Positions 45,531 to 57,580 of a stretch of DNA of 64,000 bases are shown here, piece after piece (within the stretch, counting starts at the first letter, position 1; each line of letters opens with the position of its first letter). This stretch comes from Cordylochernes scorpioides. Lineage: Eukaryota > Arthropoda > Arachnida > Pseudoscorpiones > Chernetidae. Under the pieces are notes generated by a model that was given only the letters and a program-made list of their open reading frames with translations, ran no database searches and had not been told where the DNA came from. A program made the position numbers and the translations under genes. The stretch spans positions 135,425,500 through 135,489,499 of the forward strand of contig CP092865.1 of assembly GCA_030710605.1 (NCBI GenBank). The letters are read 5' to 3'.

Positions 45531-45929
45531 ATGTTTCCAACATTGATAGATGGCAGTGTGGGTTATCAGCAAAATTCAGTTTCATGATCAGAAGGTGTCT
45601 TTTTAAAGTAAACTACATAAGTATATATTTGCCTCTGTAAACAGAACAAAAGGTAAATGACACGAAAATGGTGGTCAACGGTCAAATATAATTAATACCT
45701 GTCATCTCTGTGATAAATCTAAAAAAATAAAATAATAAAGAAAAAATATAAATGATTGAAAAAAAAAAAATAGTTTTTCCTGGTCATGTGTTCCATCTGG
45801 TCTATTACTTGGTGTCCAAACAACAATATGTTAACTTGTCAAAATTGTGATTAATGTTTTACACAAATAGAATAAATAATAACAAGCAAATGATTTCAAC
45901 TACACACAGATTAGCTCTTCTTTGGAGGA

Positions 45930-46125
45930 CATTTGGCGTCATTTGTCAAGTGTACCTGCTGGACTTATTGCACACATTTCAGCAATGATATTGTTCTTTA
46001 GCCGTGGGATGGTTTTAAGCTTTTTTTTTTCTAATCCATCAGTTGATTGCTTAAACAGGAGGTCTGTGTGAGTTGGTTTAAGCTATCAACTGATGGATTA
46101 GAAAAAAAAAGGGTAGTTTATGTAG
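45930..46125. repeat. Dispersed palindromic element ('ctaatccatcagttgat')
   Basis: It starts 'catttgtcaagtgtacctgc' and contains 'ttctaatccatcagttgat' and its inverse. A second copy, inverted, sits inside the SINE at 46232. Confidence 0.6.
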
Positions 46126-46231
46126 TTTAGGTAAGTTTTTTTTATAGACCTATAAATATAACCCCACCAATCTTGACTGTGGTTGTTTCTTCTCCCCGTC
46201 AGCACAATGGAGGAATTATTTTAATCATTTT

Positions 46232-46708
46232 AGAAAGCCTTGTCGGTGGAAGGGTGGTCTAAAGCGTTGGTTTTTGACCGCTACAACCCAGGATCAAATC
46301 CCACATTGGGCACTTTTTCATAATAATAAAAAAAAAAAAATGCTCCAATAGCCCCCGATTCTTGCAAAAGCCCAATCCCACCAGCGAGTGCAAGTAACCA
46401 AACGGGGCTCTGGCATATTTGTAAGTGCAAATGTCGAACTGCTTTTCATTTGTGTAGACAAATATACTAGGAGGTCTGTGTGAGTTGGTTTAATAAATCA
46501 ACTGATGGATTAGAAAAAAAAAGAAGCTTAAAACCATCCCACGGCTAAAGAACAATATCATTGCTGAAATGAGTGCAATACGTCCAGCAGGTACACTTGA
46601 CAAATGTGGTATACTTACATTAAAAGCAGTCGCCAACTTCTGCCCACCATGATTATCATGGCTTGTACTACGTGTAATAGGGATAATTAAAAAAAAAAGA
46701 AAGCCTTT
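46232..46708 (+). mobile_element. SINE interrupted by a second element
   Basis: Duplications agaaagcctt lie at 46232-46241 and 46699-46708. The SINE is split at about 46460 by roughly 145 bp (46462-46607) homologous to 45930-46125, between 'gtagaca' and 'tgtgg'. Confidence 0.85.
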
Positions 46709-47175
46709 TCAAAAATTAACTTGCTTCTATGTCTGTCCACAAATCTTGTAATTAATTTTTAATATATACATCCAAAGCACCTAGATGTCTGAAATTTTGT
46801 ACACTTGTCCAAACCTGATAACAATGCAAGTTGATGAGTTTTATGACTTTTGGATTATCAGGGTGGCTGAAAATGGATTTATTCCAACTCTACATTTAAA
46901 TTTTGTAATTTACTTTTAATATGCTTCCAGATGACATATAGAAGTCTGAAGTTTTGAATCACTCAGTCTAATTAATAATGCAAATGTACACTTTTTCAGA
47001 TATCTGTGTGGTCAGGGTGGCCAGGAATGAACCAATTTCTATATTTCCATTTAAATCATATCTATTGCATGATTTCAACTCTGAAACTGTTGGGAGTTAC
47101 GACTTAATTTTTCAAGGCTCCATAAGAGGAAGAAATTCAGTATAACTCTGTTAATTCATCCATATTTTCATGTCC

Positions 47176-47487
47176 TTTTTTTTTTTGCTTATCCCTAGTA
47201 CACGTGGTACAGGTCATGATAATCATGGTGGGCAGTTAGCGACTGCTTTTACTGTAAGCGCACCACATGTCTACACATGTGAAAAGCAGTTCGACTTTGC
47301 ACTTACAAATGTGCCAGAGCCCCGTTTGGTTACTTGCACTCGCTGGTGGGGTTGGACTTTTGCAAGATCGGAGGCCATTGGAGCATTATTTTTTTTTAAA
47401 CAGAAAAAAAGTGTCCAATGCGGGAATCGAACCCGGGTCATAGTGGTCGAAAACCAAACAGTTTAACCAGCCTTCCACGGACTCCCC
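47176..47487 (-). mobile_element. Full-length SINE
   Basis: Minus-strand copy with A tail, conserved middle and tRNA-like head (gaatcgaacccgggtc). Target duplications are not clear. 46709-47175 is AT-rich without features. Confidence 0.85.
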
Positions 47488-47879
47488 GTATAACCTTGAT
47501 AATTTGACACTTTACGTTAATTCAACCTTGTCAATCAAATAACCAACTGTAATTTGAAACTATTGATAATACATCACTTCCGATAATATGACCATTTTAA
47601 AATTCAAATTTTGACAGTTGAATGTTATTTACATACAGCTTTACTGTTAACAATGTATCCCAGCACTAGCGGCCACCGAAAAACTAACTTTAGGATTGCG
47701 CCTGCGCACTTTTGGTTTCTGGTTAGTTTAGGTTTCACTTTGTAGTGCTGTTGCGAATTTCACGAGTGTTATTGATTTTCTATGTGGGAATTTAGGAATC
47801 GTGCACTTTAGATTAATAATATTATTTTCTTTTGATTTTCAACATTGAAATATTTTTGTTATTTTAAAATTTATAAATA

Positions 47880-48011
47880 CAGTAGAACCTCCCTTTAGCG
47901 GACAAAGGATAGTTTTCATTTGCAAAATTACCCCCAGTAAGAGGAAATTTCTCCTTAAAGGACACTTTGGCTCTGCAATTAGGTGTTGTCCTTTACAGCG
48001 AGGTTCTACTG
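47880..48011. mobile_element. MITE, CAGTAGAACCTCC family (internal deletion)
   Basis: Both ends are present between TA dinucleotides; part of the centre is lost. 47488-47879 and 48012-48491 hold no recognised feature. Confidence 0.8.
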
Positions 48012-48491
48012 TATATTCCTTTTTTTTTTAAATAATAAATCTTATAAAATGAAGCCCACAATAATTATGATAACATTTTATATCAATATTCCATTTCTGT
48101 GTTAATTTAAATAAATGAGTGTAGCAAGAATGTTCTGCTAAAAAAGATTGGAAATGTGGTCAGTATCACCAGCTTACTTATGTGGAAAAAACTAAAATTA
48201 TAGAAGAAATAGAACAAGGGAAATCACATAGTCAAGTTACCTGAGAGAGAAATATTCCACGATCCCCTATTACCACAATTAAAAAAAAAATAAATTCGAA
48301 ATAAAATCTACTTTTTCAAAATCCAATTTTTAGCTCTACTTTGAAACATGATTGTGAGGAGGAATTCCCAGAGATTGAAGAAACCCTGTTCAAGTGGATT
48401 ACTGGGTAATATGAAAAAAAAAAAAAAATTAATGGTATCAATTCTCACATTTCAAAAAATAATCCCATGTATCAATATATGGTAAAATATA

Positions 48492-48667
48492 TCAAGCCTC
48501 CAGGGAAAAGTATTTTTTCAAAAACTTTAATCTCCAGCTCTTCGGGCTCGAACACCCTTTCTACAGGAGAAAACATGGGGCAATTCTCCTGTAGATGGGT
48601 GTTTGTGGTTGAAAGCTGGATATTAAAGTTTTTGAAAAGATACTTTTCCCTGGAGACCTGATATTTT
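48492..48667. repeat. Third foldback family, palindromic copy
   Basis: Arms 'caagcctccagggaaaagta' and 'tacttttccctggagacctg', with an inner 'ctacaggagaa' / 'ttctcctgtag' palindrome. Confidence 0.7.
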
Positions 48668-49085
48668 TACTCAATTCTCACATTATTAATAAAAAATATA
48701 ATTGCAATTATGTTTTCTAAACATATCATTATTAATTATATAGTTGTTATATCCAAGATAAATGGCAGTGTATGTTGTGATGAAATCATTCAACTAGCTT
48801 TAATTCAACACCAACTTTAATTCAACCGAAAGCAAGTGGGGTGTTGAGGTTAGCCTGTATCTAGTTACAACTTTCAGATGAAAGTACCAACTGATTCATT
48901 TAGTCTGAAGAACAACACTGTTACTGTGGAAACATTAGGTTTATAGTAGGATACTGTGTGTTGTTTCTGAATATTTAACCTATTTTCAAGTGCTATATTC
49001 AATTATTGATTTTATTGGTGGATTTTTAGAGGAATTTGGCTCTTTTTTATAATGTGAGAAAATATAATCATCACATTTTATATAA

Positions 49086-49323
49086 AAACACAAGGTAATA
49101 AAACCAAACTTAGTGGTACAGTAGAACCTCCTTGTAAAGGACACTTGGTTGCAGAGCCAAGGTGTCCTTTACCGGAAAGTTTCTAAATAGTAAAAATGAC
49201 AATTTTGGTGATGGAAACTGTCCTTTGTAGACAGGTGTCCTATAGTGGGAGTGTCTTCTCTTGGAGGTTCTACATTATTACCATATGTTTCTAATCTATA
49301 ATCCAAATTGTGTGGGCCTTATC
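49086..49323. repeat. Foldback element split by a MITE
   Basis: The left arm 'acacaaggtaataaaacc' and the right arm 'attaccatatgtttctaatc' to 'ccttatc' are separated by the MITE at 49119-49273. The foldback is therefore older than this MITE insertion. Confidence 0.75.
49119..49273. mobile_element. MITE, CAGTAGAACCTCC family, nested
   Basis: CAGTAGAACCTCC to ggaggttcta inside the foldback element. 49324-50111 holds a second-family foldback trace at 49552-49690 and no gene. Confidence 0.8.
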
Positions 49324-50111
49324 ATTTTATATAAAAGTTATAAATTGACTGTTAAAATAGAAAGGCCACCTCTCTCTTGTCATAATAAACACAAACGCTA
49401 TGTGCTATATATTGGTCATCTCTGAAATCTAGAAGACTTGGTTTGGTGAGACACAACTCTGGTAAATACAGAATGCCCATGTGAGACTATGGCTCGTCAA
49501 TCCACAGCAGGCTCTGACTCCATTAGATCTACATGGGGTTCATTTATGATACATTAGCGTACCATCTGTTATGTGAATACGAAACTATTATAGACGCGTA
49601 TGATTTCTTATAAAAATTCAACAACTTTTTACTCTTCCATTGCAGTAAGGATAGTAGATAATTGTTTAATCTTTAAAAGAATCATACGAGTCTGTAATAG
49701 TTTCGTATTCTCATAAGGGATTCGTCAAGTCTCTCAGAATTTGTCAAAGAGGTATTTACCTGACAGAGTCCATATGCCAATTCTAATGCCGAAATATGGA
49801 TGGTGGAAATTTTGGTTGTGGATAATTTATATGAAAATAGAAAAAAGCTACTTTTATCAACCAAATAGATATAAAAACTATGCAATAGGTGTGCTGACTT
49901 AAGATGCAAATGTTTCTTTCACACATTTATGTACCATATCTGCCCATAATTTTCCAAACCACCTTCCACACTGTTGGTCCAAAGCACTATCTTTGTAAAT
50001 AACAAAGCTGCCACCCAATCTAACTTAACCTCTGTCACCAACCAAACCTCAGTGTCGCCTGCTGTAAAAGAAAACAACTTTTCACACAGAAGGTCAATAC
50101 AAATACTATTC

Positions 50112-50383
50112 CAAAGTAATAAGACCAAATAAATAGCGCGTGATGTTTCGGCAAAAGCATTGTTGCCATCATCAGACAAAAGTACTGAATGGCATGTGTT
50201 TGGCTGAAAGTTACTGAAATGGCTCACTTTTGTCTGGTGATGATAACAATGGTGTCACTTAAACATTCATTCAGTACTTTTGTCTGATTGTGGTAACAAC
50301 ACTGATACTGAAATGTCACACACTATTTGGATTTGGTCTTATTACCTCATGTTTCTAATCTATAATCCAAATTGTGCCTGATC
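50112..50383. repeat. Foldback element with several core remnants
   Basis: The minus-strand core at about 50142-50190 has CTGATGA and GAAAC with ATC. Two plus-strand remnants (ctggtga, ctgattg) are mutated. Confidence 0.7.
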
Positions 50384-50852
50384 AAATACTCTTCCACAAA
50401 GACAATTAGGAGATGGTCTTCAAGCCTCCATACCTCAAGTATGGATTCACCAGCCTTCACTAGACATAGACACAGCAGACTCTGCAAAGATATAAAACTA
50501 GAATCAGATTTGCTTCCACTGCCGAGGCTTTGGTCAACATTTCATTAACCCTGTGCCTTTCAATATAAAATCTTGCCTGTAGACCATCTTCCTAGGAACC
50601 CATTTAATGCAAACATTTTCCAAATTTTATTATTTTTTTTTTTGAGTCAAAATATGGATAAAACAGTTGGCTTTTGCCTCAAATTAAATAAGAAAATAGG
50701 ATCAAAATAAGCTGTTAAATGCTGAGATTTTTCAGCAGACAGGAATAGATAATAACGAAGAGAATCAATTAGAAGTAATACTAACTTCTGAACATAGGCA
50801 TTATTGGAATTGATGACATTGATGAAAATATGGATAAATAATAAAAAAGGTT

Positions 50853-51221
50853 AACACAAGGTAATAAGACCAAATTCAAATAAATAAATTGTGTATGACG
50901 TTTTGGTAACAGTGTTGTTACCATCTTCATTCAGTACTTTTGTCTGAAGATGGTAACAATGCTGTTACCAAAACGTCACACACTATTTAAATAAAAGAAA
51001 ATAAGACCTAATCCAAATAATTTATTAGTGTGTGACGTTTCGGCAACAACATTGTCGCCATCATCAGACAAATGTTGTTGCCGAAACGTAACACCTTAAT
51101 AAATTATTTGGATTAGGTCTTATTTTCTTTTATTATAATCTTATAATCCAAATTGTGCCTCATCGTCGCACACTATTTATTCAGTCTTGTGTTTATAATC
51201 TATAATCCAAATTGTGCCTTG
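50853..51221. repeat. Foldback element with a second foldback nested inside
   Basis: The outer copy carries caaggtaataagacc arms. The inner copy (about 50995-51150) belongs to the 'agaaaataagacctaatcc' subfamily and has its own arms. The outer plus-strand core at 50937-50985 has AAAAC for GAAAC. Confidence 0.75.
51028..51073 (-). ncRNA. Hammerhead ribozyme-like motif (intact core)
   Basis: On the minus strand: TTTGT, CTGATGA, stem II ggcgaca/tgttgcc (7 bp including one G-T), GAA, AC-GT, C, ACACAC. Compared with the 40513 copy, stem II keeps pairing with a changed base pair (GC for TA). Confidence 0.5.
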
Positions 51222-51470
51222 TCAATAAAAGGTAGATATCCACTCCCGATGACATTGGACCTTGATTGGACGGAGGAGGAGGTCACTTTCATCAAGTAGT
51301 TTGACGGGTTGTCTGGCTTCAGGGTGGAATTGTGCTCCAGATGTTGGTTACAGTCTGCCATTTGCACATAGTCCAACATGAGCTGGAAGTCAGTGACAGT
51401 TGTTGGTTTATAGATCTGGGAATTCTCCTGAGAAGAGGTTCTATGTGGAGAAACAGGTTTGAAGAATCAC

Positions 51471-51602
51471 CAGGTAATAAGACCAAATACATAAATAGTG
51501 TTTTGGTAACAGCATTATTTCCAAAGTATCACACCCTATTTACTTATTTGGATTTGGTCATAATTTTTACTTTCTAATCTCTAGTCAAAATTGTATCATA
51601 TT
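51471..51602. repeat. Foldback element, core deleted
   Basis: caggtaataagaccaaatac to 'agtcaaaattgtatcat'; no ribozyme-like core. 51222-51470 holds nothing recognised. Confidence 0.6.
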
Positions 51603-51762
51603 AGTTTGAAGGGTGTAAAGAACTTGAGTCAAGGTAGATGAAATGGGAGCAGTATCTATTGCCAATTGTTCTGATTTGTAAACTGAGAGTTAGAAAAGGG
51701 GAAATTTTGAAGGATTTCATTTTTGTAAATAGCAATACCACACTGCCAGACTGACTTGCATT

Positions 51763-52080
51763 GGTGTAAACAGTTTTTTTTTGCTTATCCCTAGTACACG
51801 TGGTACAGGCCATGATAATCATGGTGGGTAGTTAGCGACTGCTTTTACTATTAAGTGCACCACATGTCTACACATGTGAAAAGCAGTTCGACTTTGCACT
51901 TACAAATGTGCCAGAGCCCCTTTTTGTTACTTGCACTTGTTGATGGGGTTGGACTTTTGCAAGAATCGGGGGCCATTTGAGCATTTTTTTTTTTTTTTAA
52001 TCAGAAAAAAAAGTACCCAATGCGGGAATCAAACCCGGGTTGTAGCGGTCGAAAACCAACGACCCCCCGGTGTAAACAGT
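51763..52080 (-). mobile_element. SINE with 12-bp target-site duplication
   Basis: ggtgtaaacagt lies at 51763-51774 and 52069-52080. The tRNA-like head has lost about 15 bp next to its 5' end. 52081-52410 holds nothing recognised. Confidence 0.9.
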
Positions 52081-52410
52081 GATGTCAAAAAGTAAACTAT
52101 TTCCATTGCTACTGATCTGAGGTCAAAAGATTTGATTATCTCTAGAAGACCTTCATGAATTGGTTGGAAGATATGAGGTAGGGAGATGGGTTTAATAAGA
52201 ATTTTGTCTGTGGGTTATAAAGTTTTGTGTTTTCATTTGTGTGCATTACCTTGTTTCAGAAAATTCTTTGTATAATTAGCTGTAAACATAATTGTGAGAG
52301 AAAAAGATTTGTATATTGGTTTTGGTTGGGACTTGTCATCCTCTATATTTCTTCTAGTATTGAGTTGTCTTACTTCTTTCTTCATGGATTACCATATTAT
52401 GCTTATAATA

Positions 52411-52846
52411 CAGTAGAAATACCTCTCTGTATAGGACAACACCTAGTTGCTGAGCTGAAATGTCCTTTAGGGAGAGAGAGGTGTCTTCTTACTGGAGAGT
52501 TGCTAATTAATTAAAAAAAAGAGGTCATTTTGGCTATTAAACCTGTTTGTCGAAATTCAAAACTATTATCAACGCGTAAGATTCTTTTTGAAAATAAACA
52601 ATTTCTACTGCCCTTACTGTAATGGAAAAATTAAAGGGAGGGCCCGGCTCATCAGTGGTGAACCCTCCCAGTGGTTTCGCCAGTTTAATCTACCATACCG
52701 CTGTTATATTGCATTTTTGGAACTTCCTTTTATAGTGATACTGATGCTAGACTCTGGGAATGGGTATTTTAGAAGAACTATGGACATAAGCTGTTTGTAG
52801 AGGGCTGTCCTCAAGCGAGAGTTTTCTCTCACAGGTATTCTACTGT
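52411..52846. mobile_element. MITE, CAGTAGAACCTCC family, with nested second-family foldback
   Basis: cagtagaaatacctc to ggtattctactg between TA dinucleotides. About 52555-52710 is a foldback fragment (ctactgcccttactgtaatgg, gggagggcccggctcatcag). Confidence 0.7.
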
Positions 52847-53062
52847 ATCTTATCTATAAGATAGTTGTAATATAAAGGCTTAATATAATTGCCATTTCTT
52901 TTGTTATTTCATTGATTTACAGGATAGAAATCCAAAGCTTAGTCTTATACCAGTTTCAGCCGGAATAGTTAAAATTTGAGGAAGTATATAAGGAACAAAT
53001 AAATACATGTAGGTATATTTACTAGATACAAGAAAATAAGACTTAATCCAAATAATTTAATA

Positions 53063-53109
53063 GTGTGTGACGTTTCAGTAACAGCATTGTTACCATCATC
53101 AGACAAAAT
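53063..53109 (-). ncRNA. Hammerhead ribozyme-like motif (intact core)
   Basis: Minus strand: TTTTGT, CTGATGA, stem II ggtaaca/tgttact, GAA, AC-GT, C, ACACAC. Confidence 0.5.
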
Positions 53110-53177
53110 ATCCGGAGACTTATTGACTTGTTCAAAAGAATAATTTTATTATTTACTTTTATTTTTTACAATTTATT

Positions 53178-53224
53178 CTTTTGTCTGATGATGGTAACAA
53201 TGCTGTTTCTGAAACGTCACACAC
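53178..53224 (+). ncRNA. Hammerhead ribozyme-like motif
   Basis: Plus strand: TTTTGT, CTGATGA, stem II ggtaaca/tgtttct with one mismatch, GAA, AC-GT, C, ACACAC. Confidence 0.45.
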
Positions 53225-53394
53225 TATTAAATTATTTGGATTAGGTCTTATTTTCTTGTATCTATAATCCAAATTGTACCGTACAAACATTAACTTTATT
53301 TATATAGATATTTTGTTGAAGCCAAATATCAGGTGTGGTGAAGTATGAAACACAAATTTAGCATTTAAAAATAAATTAGAATAATAAAAAATCG

Positions 53395-55420
53395 CCATCG
53401 CCAAATTACCATTTTTACTAATTATCAACTCTTTAGTAAGAGGACACCTCTTCACAAAGGAGTTTTCATCGCCAAATTACCATTTTTACTAATTATCAAC
53501 TCTTTAATAAGAGGACACCTCTTCACAAAGGAGTTTTCATCGCCAAATTACCATTTTTACTAATTATCAACTCTTTAATAAGAGGACACCTCTTCACAAA
53601 GGAGTTTCATCGCCAAATTACCATTTTTACTAATTATCAACTCTTTAATAAGAGGACACCTCTTCACAAAGGAATTTTCATCGCCAAATTACCATTTTTA
53701 CAATTAACAACTCTTTAATAAGAGGACACCTCTTCACAAAGGAGTTTTCATCGCCATATTACCAATTTTACTAATTATTAACTCTTTAGTAAGAGGACAC
53801 CTCTTCACAAAGGAGTTTTCATCGCCAAATTACCATTTTTACTAATTATCAACTCTTTAATAAGAGGACACCTCTTCACAAAGGAGTTCTCATCGCCAAA
53901 TTACCATTTTTACTAATTATCAACTCTTTAATAAGAGGACACCTCTTCACAAAGGAGTTTTCATCGCCAAATTACCATTTTTACTAATTATCAACTCTTT
54001 AATAAGAGGACACCTCTTCACAAAGGAGTTTTCATCGCCAAATTACCATTTTTACTAATTATCAACTCTTTAATAAGAGGACACCTCTTCACAAAGGAGT
54101 TTTCATCGCCAAATTACCATTTTTACTAATTATCAATTCTTTAGTAAGAGGACACCTTCACAAAGGAGTTTTCATCGCCAAATTACCATTTTTACTAATT
54201 ATCAACTCTTTAGTAAGAGAACACCTCTTCACAAAGGAGTTTTCATCGCCATATTACCAATTTTACTAATTATCAATTCTTTAGTAAGAGGACACCTCTT
54301 CACGAAGGAGTTTTCATCGCTAAATTACCATTTTTTACTAATTATCAACTCTTTAGTAAGAGGACACCTCTTCACAAAGGAGTTTTCATCGCCAAATTAC
54401 CATTTTTACTAATTATCAACTCTTTAGTAAGAGGACACCTCTTCACAAAGGAGTTTTCATCGCCAAATTACCATTTTTACTAATTATCAACTCTTTAGTA
54501 AGAGGACACCTCTTCACAAAGGAGTTTTCATCGCAAAATTACCATTTTTACTAATTATCAACTCTTTAGTAAGAGGACACCTCTTCACAAAGGAGTTTTT
54601 CATCGCCAAATTACCATTTTTACTAATTATCAACTCTTTAATAAGAGGACACCTCTTCACAAAGGAGTTTTCATCGCCATATTACCAATTTTACTAATTA
54701 TCAACTCTTTAATAAGAGGACACCTCTTCACAAAGGGTTTTCATCGCCAAATTACCATTTTTACTAATTATCAACTCTTTTGTAAGAGGACACCTCTTCA
54801 CAAAGGAGTTTTCATCGCCAAATTACCTTTTTTACAAATTAACAACTCTCTGGTAAGAGGACACCTCTTCACAAAGGAGTTTTCATCGCCAAATTACCTT
54901 TTTTACAAATTAACAACTCTCTGGTAAGAGGACACCTCTTCACAAAGGAGTTTTCATCGCCAAATTACCATTTTTACTAATTATCAACTCTTTAGTAAGA
55001 GGACACCTCTTCACAAAGGAGTTTTCATCGCCAAATTACCATTTTTACTAATTATCAACTCTTTAGTAAGAGGACACCTCTTCACAAAGGAGTTTTCATC
55101 GCCAAATTACCATTTTTACTAATTATCAACTCTTTAATAAGAGGACACCTCTTCACAAAGGGTTTTCATCGCCAAATTACCATTTTTACAAATTAACAAC
55201 TCTTTAGTAAGAGGACACCTCTTCACAAAGGAGTTTTCATCGCCAAATTACCATTTTTACTTATTATCAACTCTTTAGTAAGAGGACACCTCTTCACAAA
55301 GGAATTTTCATCGCCAAATTACCTTTTTTACAAATTAACAACTCTTTAGTAAGAGGACACCTCTTCACAAAGGACACTTTGGTCCTGCAACTTGGTGTCC
55401 CTTACAGAGAGGTTCTACTG
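53395..55420. repeat. 71-bp tandem array expanded inside a MITE (about 28 copies)
   Basis: The unit tcgccaaattaccattttta, then ctaattatcaactctttagt, then aagaggacacctcttcacaa, then aggagttttca, is the internal part of the CAGTAGAACCTCC MITE. The right end of the MITE (cactttggtcctgcaacttg to GGTTCTACTG) closes the array at 55420. The left end is missing. The period is 71 bp (53469 to 53540). Confidence 0.92.
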
Positions 55421-55829
55421 TATCTTGATGTTTTAATGATCGATTCAAAGTTATTCAAATATAGAAAAAGGGGAAGAGTTTGGCAGATAGTGAATGAAAT
55501 GTAAGATAAAACGTGTGTGCACTGCAAATTTCTAACATTTAAAAAGATATCAAGTTTAAATATTACAAAAATATCAAAATAGCACCAAAAATCCTAAATT
55601 GCAATGGAATATGCTAAATTGAATAATTTATGGTGGAAATAGTTTTGCAATATAATATAATTACTTTTGTTCTTTTTACAATGCCAAAAAAAAAAAAACC
55701 TTATAAAGAGATTTCACTGAAAATAAATAATCTCCCTTATTGTTTAAGGAGTTATATGATGGGGGTACAAGAAAAATATATTCAGAAAATGTAGTGAACA
55801 ATAATCCAGATTTTGTAAATAGCCGCCAT

Positions 55830-56740
55830 CATTGTTGAACTGCGCACCGAAGGAACCGCAACGACATAGTGGACTTTCTTGAGTTACCCAAAACCATTGT
55901 TTTTCACGTCAAGAAGCAGTTTGATGAGGCCGACAGTAACAAAGAGGGAATGGCTGCAAGGAAAAAGCACTCGCTACGATCGGACAGTGTAAGAGATGAA
56001 GAATTTGTCATGGAGAAAATTGATGGGATGAGGGGAAGATCATGAGGGCCATAGCCATGGAAGTGGCTGTTGCCCCTATGACAATCAGAACCATCCATGA
56101 GGACCTTGGTCTCAAGTCCTATGCCCTTAGGAAAGGCCAGTTGCTGACTGGGAATATGCAGGATAACAGAAAAAGAAAGGATGCTGCCCTCATCAACAAC
56201 CTCACTCTGGTGGCATGCTGAGGTTCTTCTGATGAAAAGAAATTAGACGTGGACCAAAAGTTAAATCTCAGGAATGATCGTTGGATCTGTAAAGACCCCC
56301 CAGAACGTACCTGTCGCGAGGCACATGAAATTTCCTGCCTCTGTTCTGGTGGTTGCCATTATCAGCAGTGAAGATGGTGTCATGATTACTCATTTCTTTG
56401 AGATGAACGCTTACACTTACATCAATGACCTGTAGAAAGTTGTTAAGCCTTGAATGGACATGGTGGACCAACAGGGATCAGCTCTAACCCACAAAGCACT
56501 TAACATCCCCAGTCCTGATATTTGGCCCCCTAACTCTCCAGACTACACCCCCTTGACTACTATGTATGGGGTGTTGTTGAAAGAGTTGTCAATATAGCTC
56601 CCCACAAAACCATCCAGCCTGTCAAGAAATGGTTCACAGTGATGACCAAGATGGACAATTTCATCACCAAGGCACTCACCTCAAGACTGTTGTATCTAAT
56701 AATGGAGACTACATAGAATAAATCAAAACTATATCCTTTT
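55830..56740 (+). pseudogene. Degraded Tc1/mariner transposase
   Basis: Fragments in changing frames read as parts of a mariner-like transposase: an N-terminal TIVFHVKKQFDEAD, a later SSEDGVMITHFFEMNAYTYINDL near the first catalytic aspartate region, and IWPPNSPDYTPL followed by the MYGV region (usually WPPNSPDLNPLDYYVWG). Multiple stops and frameshifts make it non-functional. A 'ctgatacaccctg' end lies near 56838, repeated after the next element at about 56988. 55421-55829 is AT-rich without features. Confidence 0.65.
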
Positions 56741-56851
56741 ATTATCTAATCCTGTGCCAAATTTATTTATTTTTTAAAATTTCACTTGCAATAAATATCA
56801 GTAAAAATATTTCATTGTGGTTATTATACCAATTTATCTGATACACCCTGA

Positions 56852-56985
56852 TGATAAATTTGAATTATAGATACAAGAAAATAAGACCTAATACAAATAA
56901 ATTGTGTGTGACGTTTCAGTAACAATGCTGTTACCGAAACATCACACACTAATAAATTATTTGGAATAGGTCTTATTTTCTTGTA
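56852..56985. repeat. Foldback element, core deleted
   Basis: Arms of 'acaagaaaataagacctaat'; the inner part lacks CTGATGA. It sits between two 'ctgatacaccctg' stretches, so it inserted in the terminal repeat of the adjacent mariner-like remnant. Confidence 0.65.
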
Positions 56986-57299
56986 ACTGATACACCCTGT
57001 ATCCTAGCAGAATGTACCCAGCTTTGTCCAGCCACACTTTGCCTTGGGAAGCTTAATCACACAGTTAAATAAATTGAGTTTAAAAAACCTTGTTCATAAA
57101 TAATAGCAACCAATTTCTCAGATTTACCAATGCTACACCTATTTACTTTAAAGTATTCAGCATTTGACTTCACCATCCACCCAGTCTCAAGTCTTCTTAC
57201 AAGGTCTTTTCCAACACTTGCTTAAAAGCATTAATAGGGATTTTGACTGAAATATCAAATCAAATATGTAAATATAACTCTGTGATGTAATTAATAAGT

Positions 57300-57580
57300 A
57301 CACCTATCCCCCCCCCGATTTACACGGTACTTGTTTTACACATTTTCGCTTTTACACGGTTTTTCCAAATATGTTTTTTTTTGTTTTATCGCACTATACT
57401 AAATGCTACTGTGATTGAACACATGCGCTGTGTACACATCTCACAAGGAATCCCGAGCTTATGTGCTGACTACATATTTTAACCTGTTAATGCATTTTAT
57501 TTTTATTTCTGTGTACACCTATCCCCCGATTTACACGTTTTTCTCAAGAACGTATCTACCGTGTAAATCGGGGGATAGGT
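57300..57580. mobile_element. MITE with CACCTATCCCCCGATTTACACGG ends
   Basis: The terminal inverted repeats lie next to TA dinucleotides on both sides. A second internal copy of the left end lies at 57515. The ends resemble pogo/Tigger-type elements. 56986-57299 and 57581-58340 hold nothing recognised except AT-rich sequence. Confidence 0.7.

Larger units (their letters stand above)
53025..53283. repeat. Foldback element with two hammerhead-like cores
   Basis: Arms of the 'acaagaaaataagac' subfamily. An intact minus-strand core and a plus-strand core with a weaker stem II are separated by about 70 bp of AT-rich loop. Confidence 0.8.

Noticed and set aside
53395..55420. CRISPR-like repeats
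   Set aside because: The whole 71-bp unit repeats, with no unique spacers; the source is a MITE.
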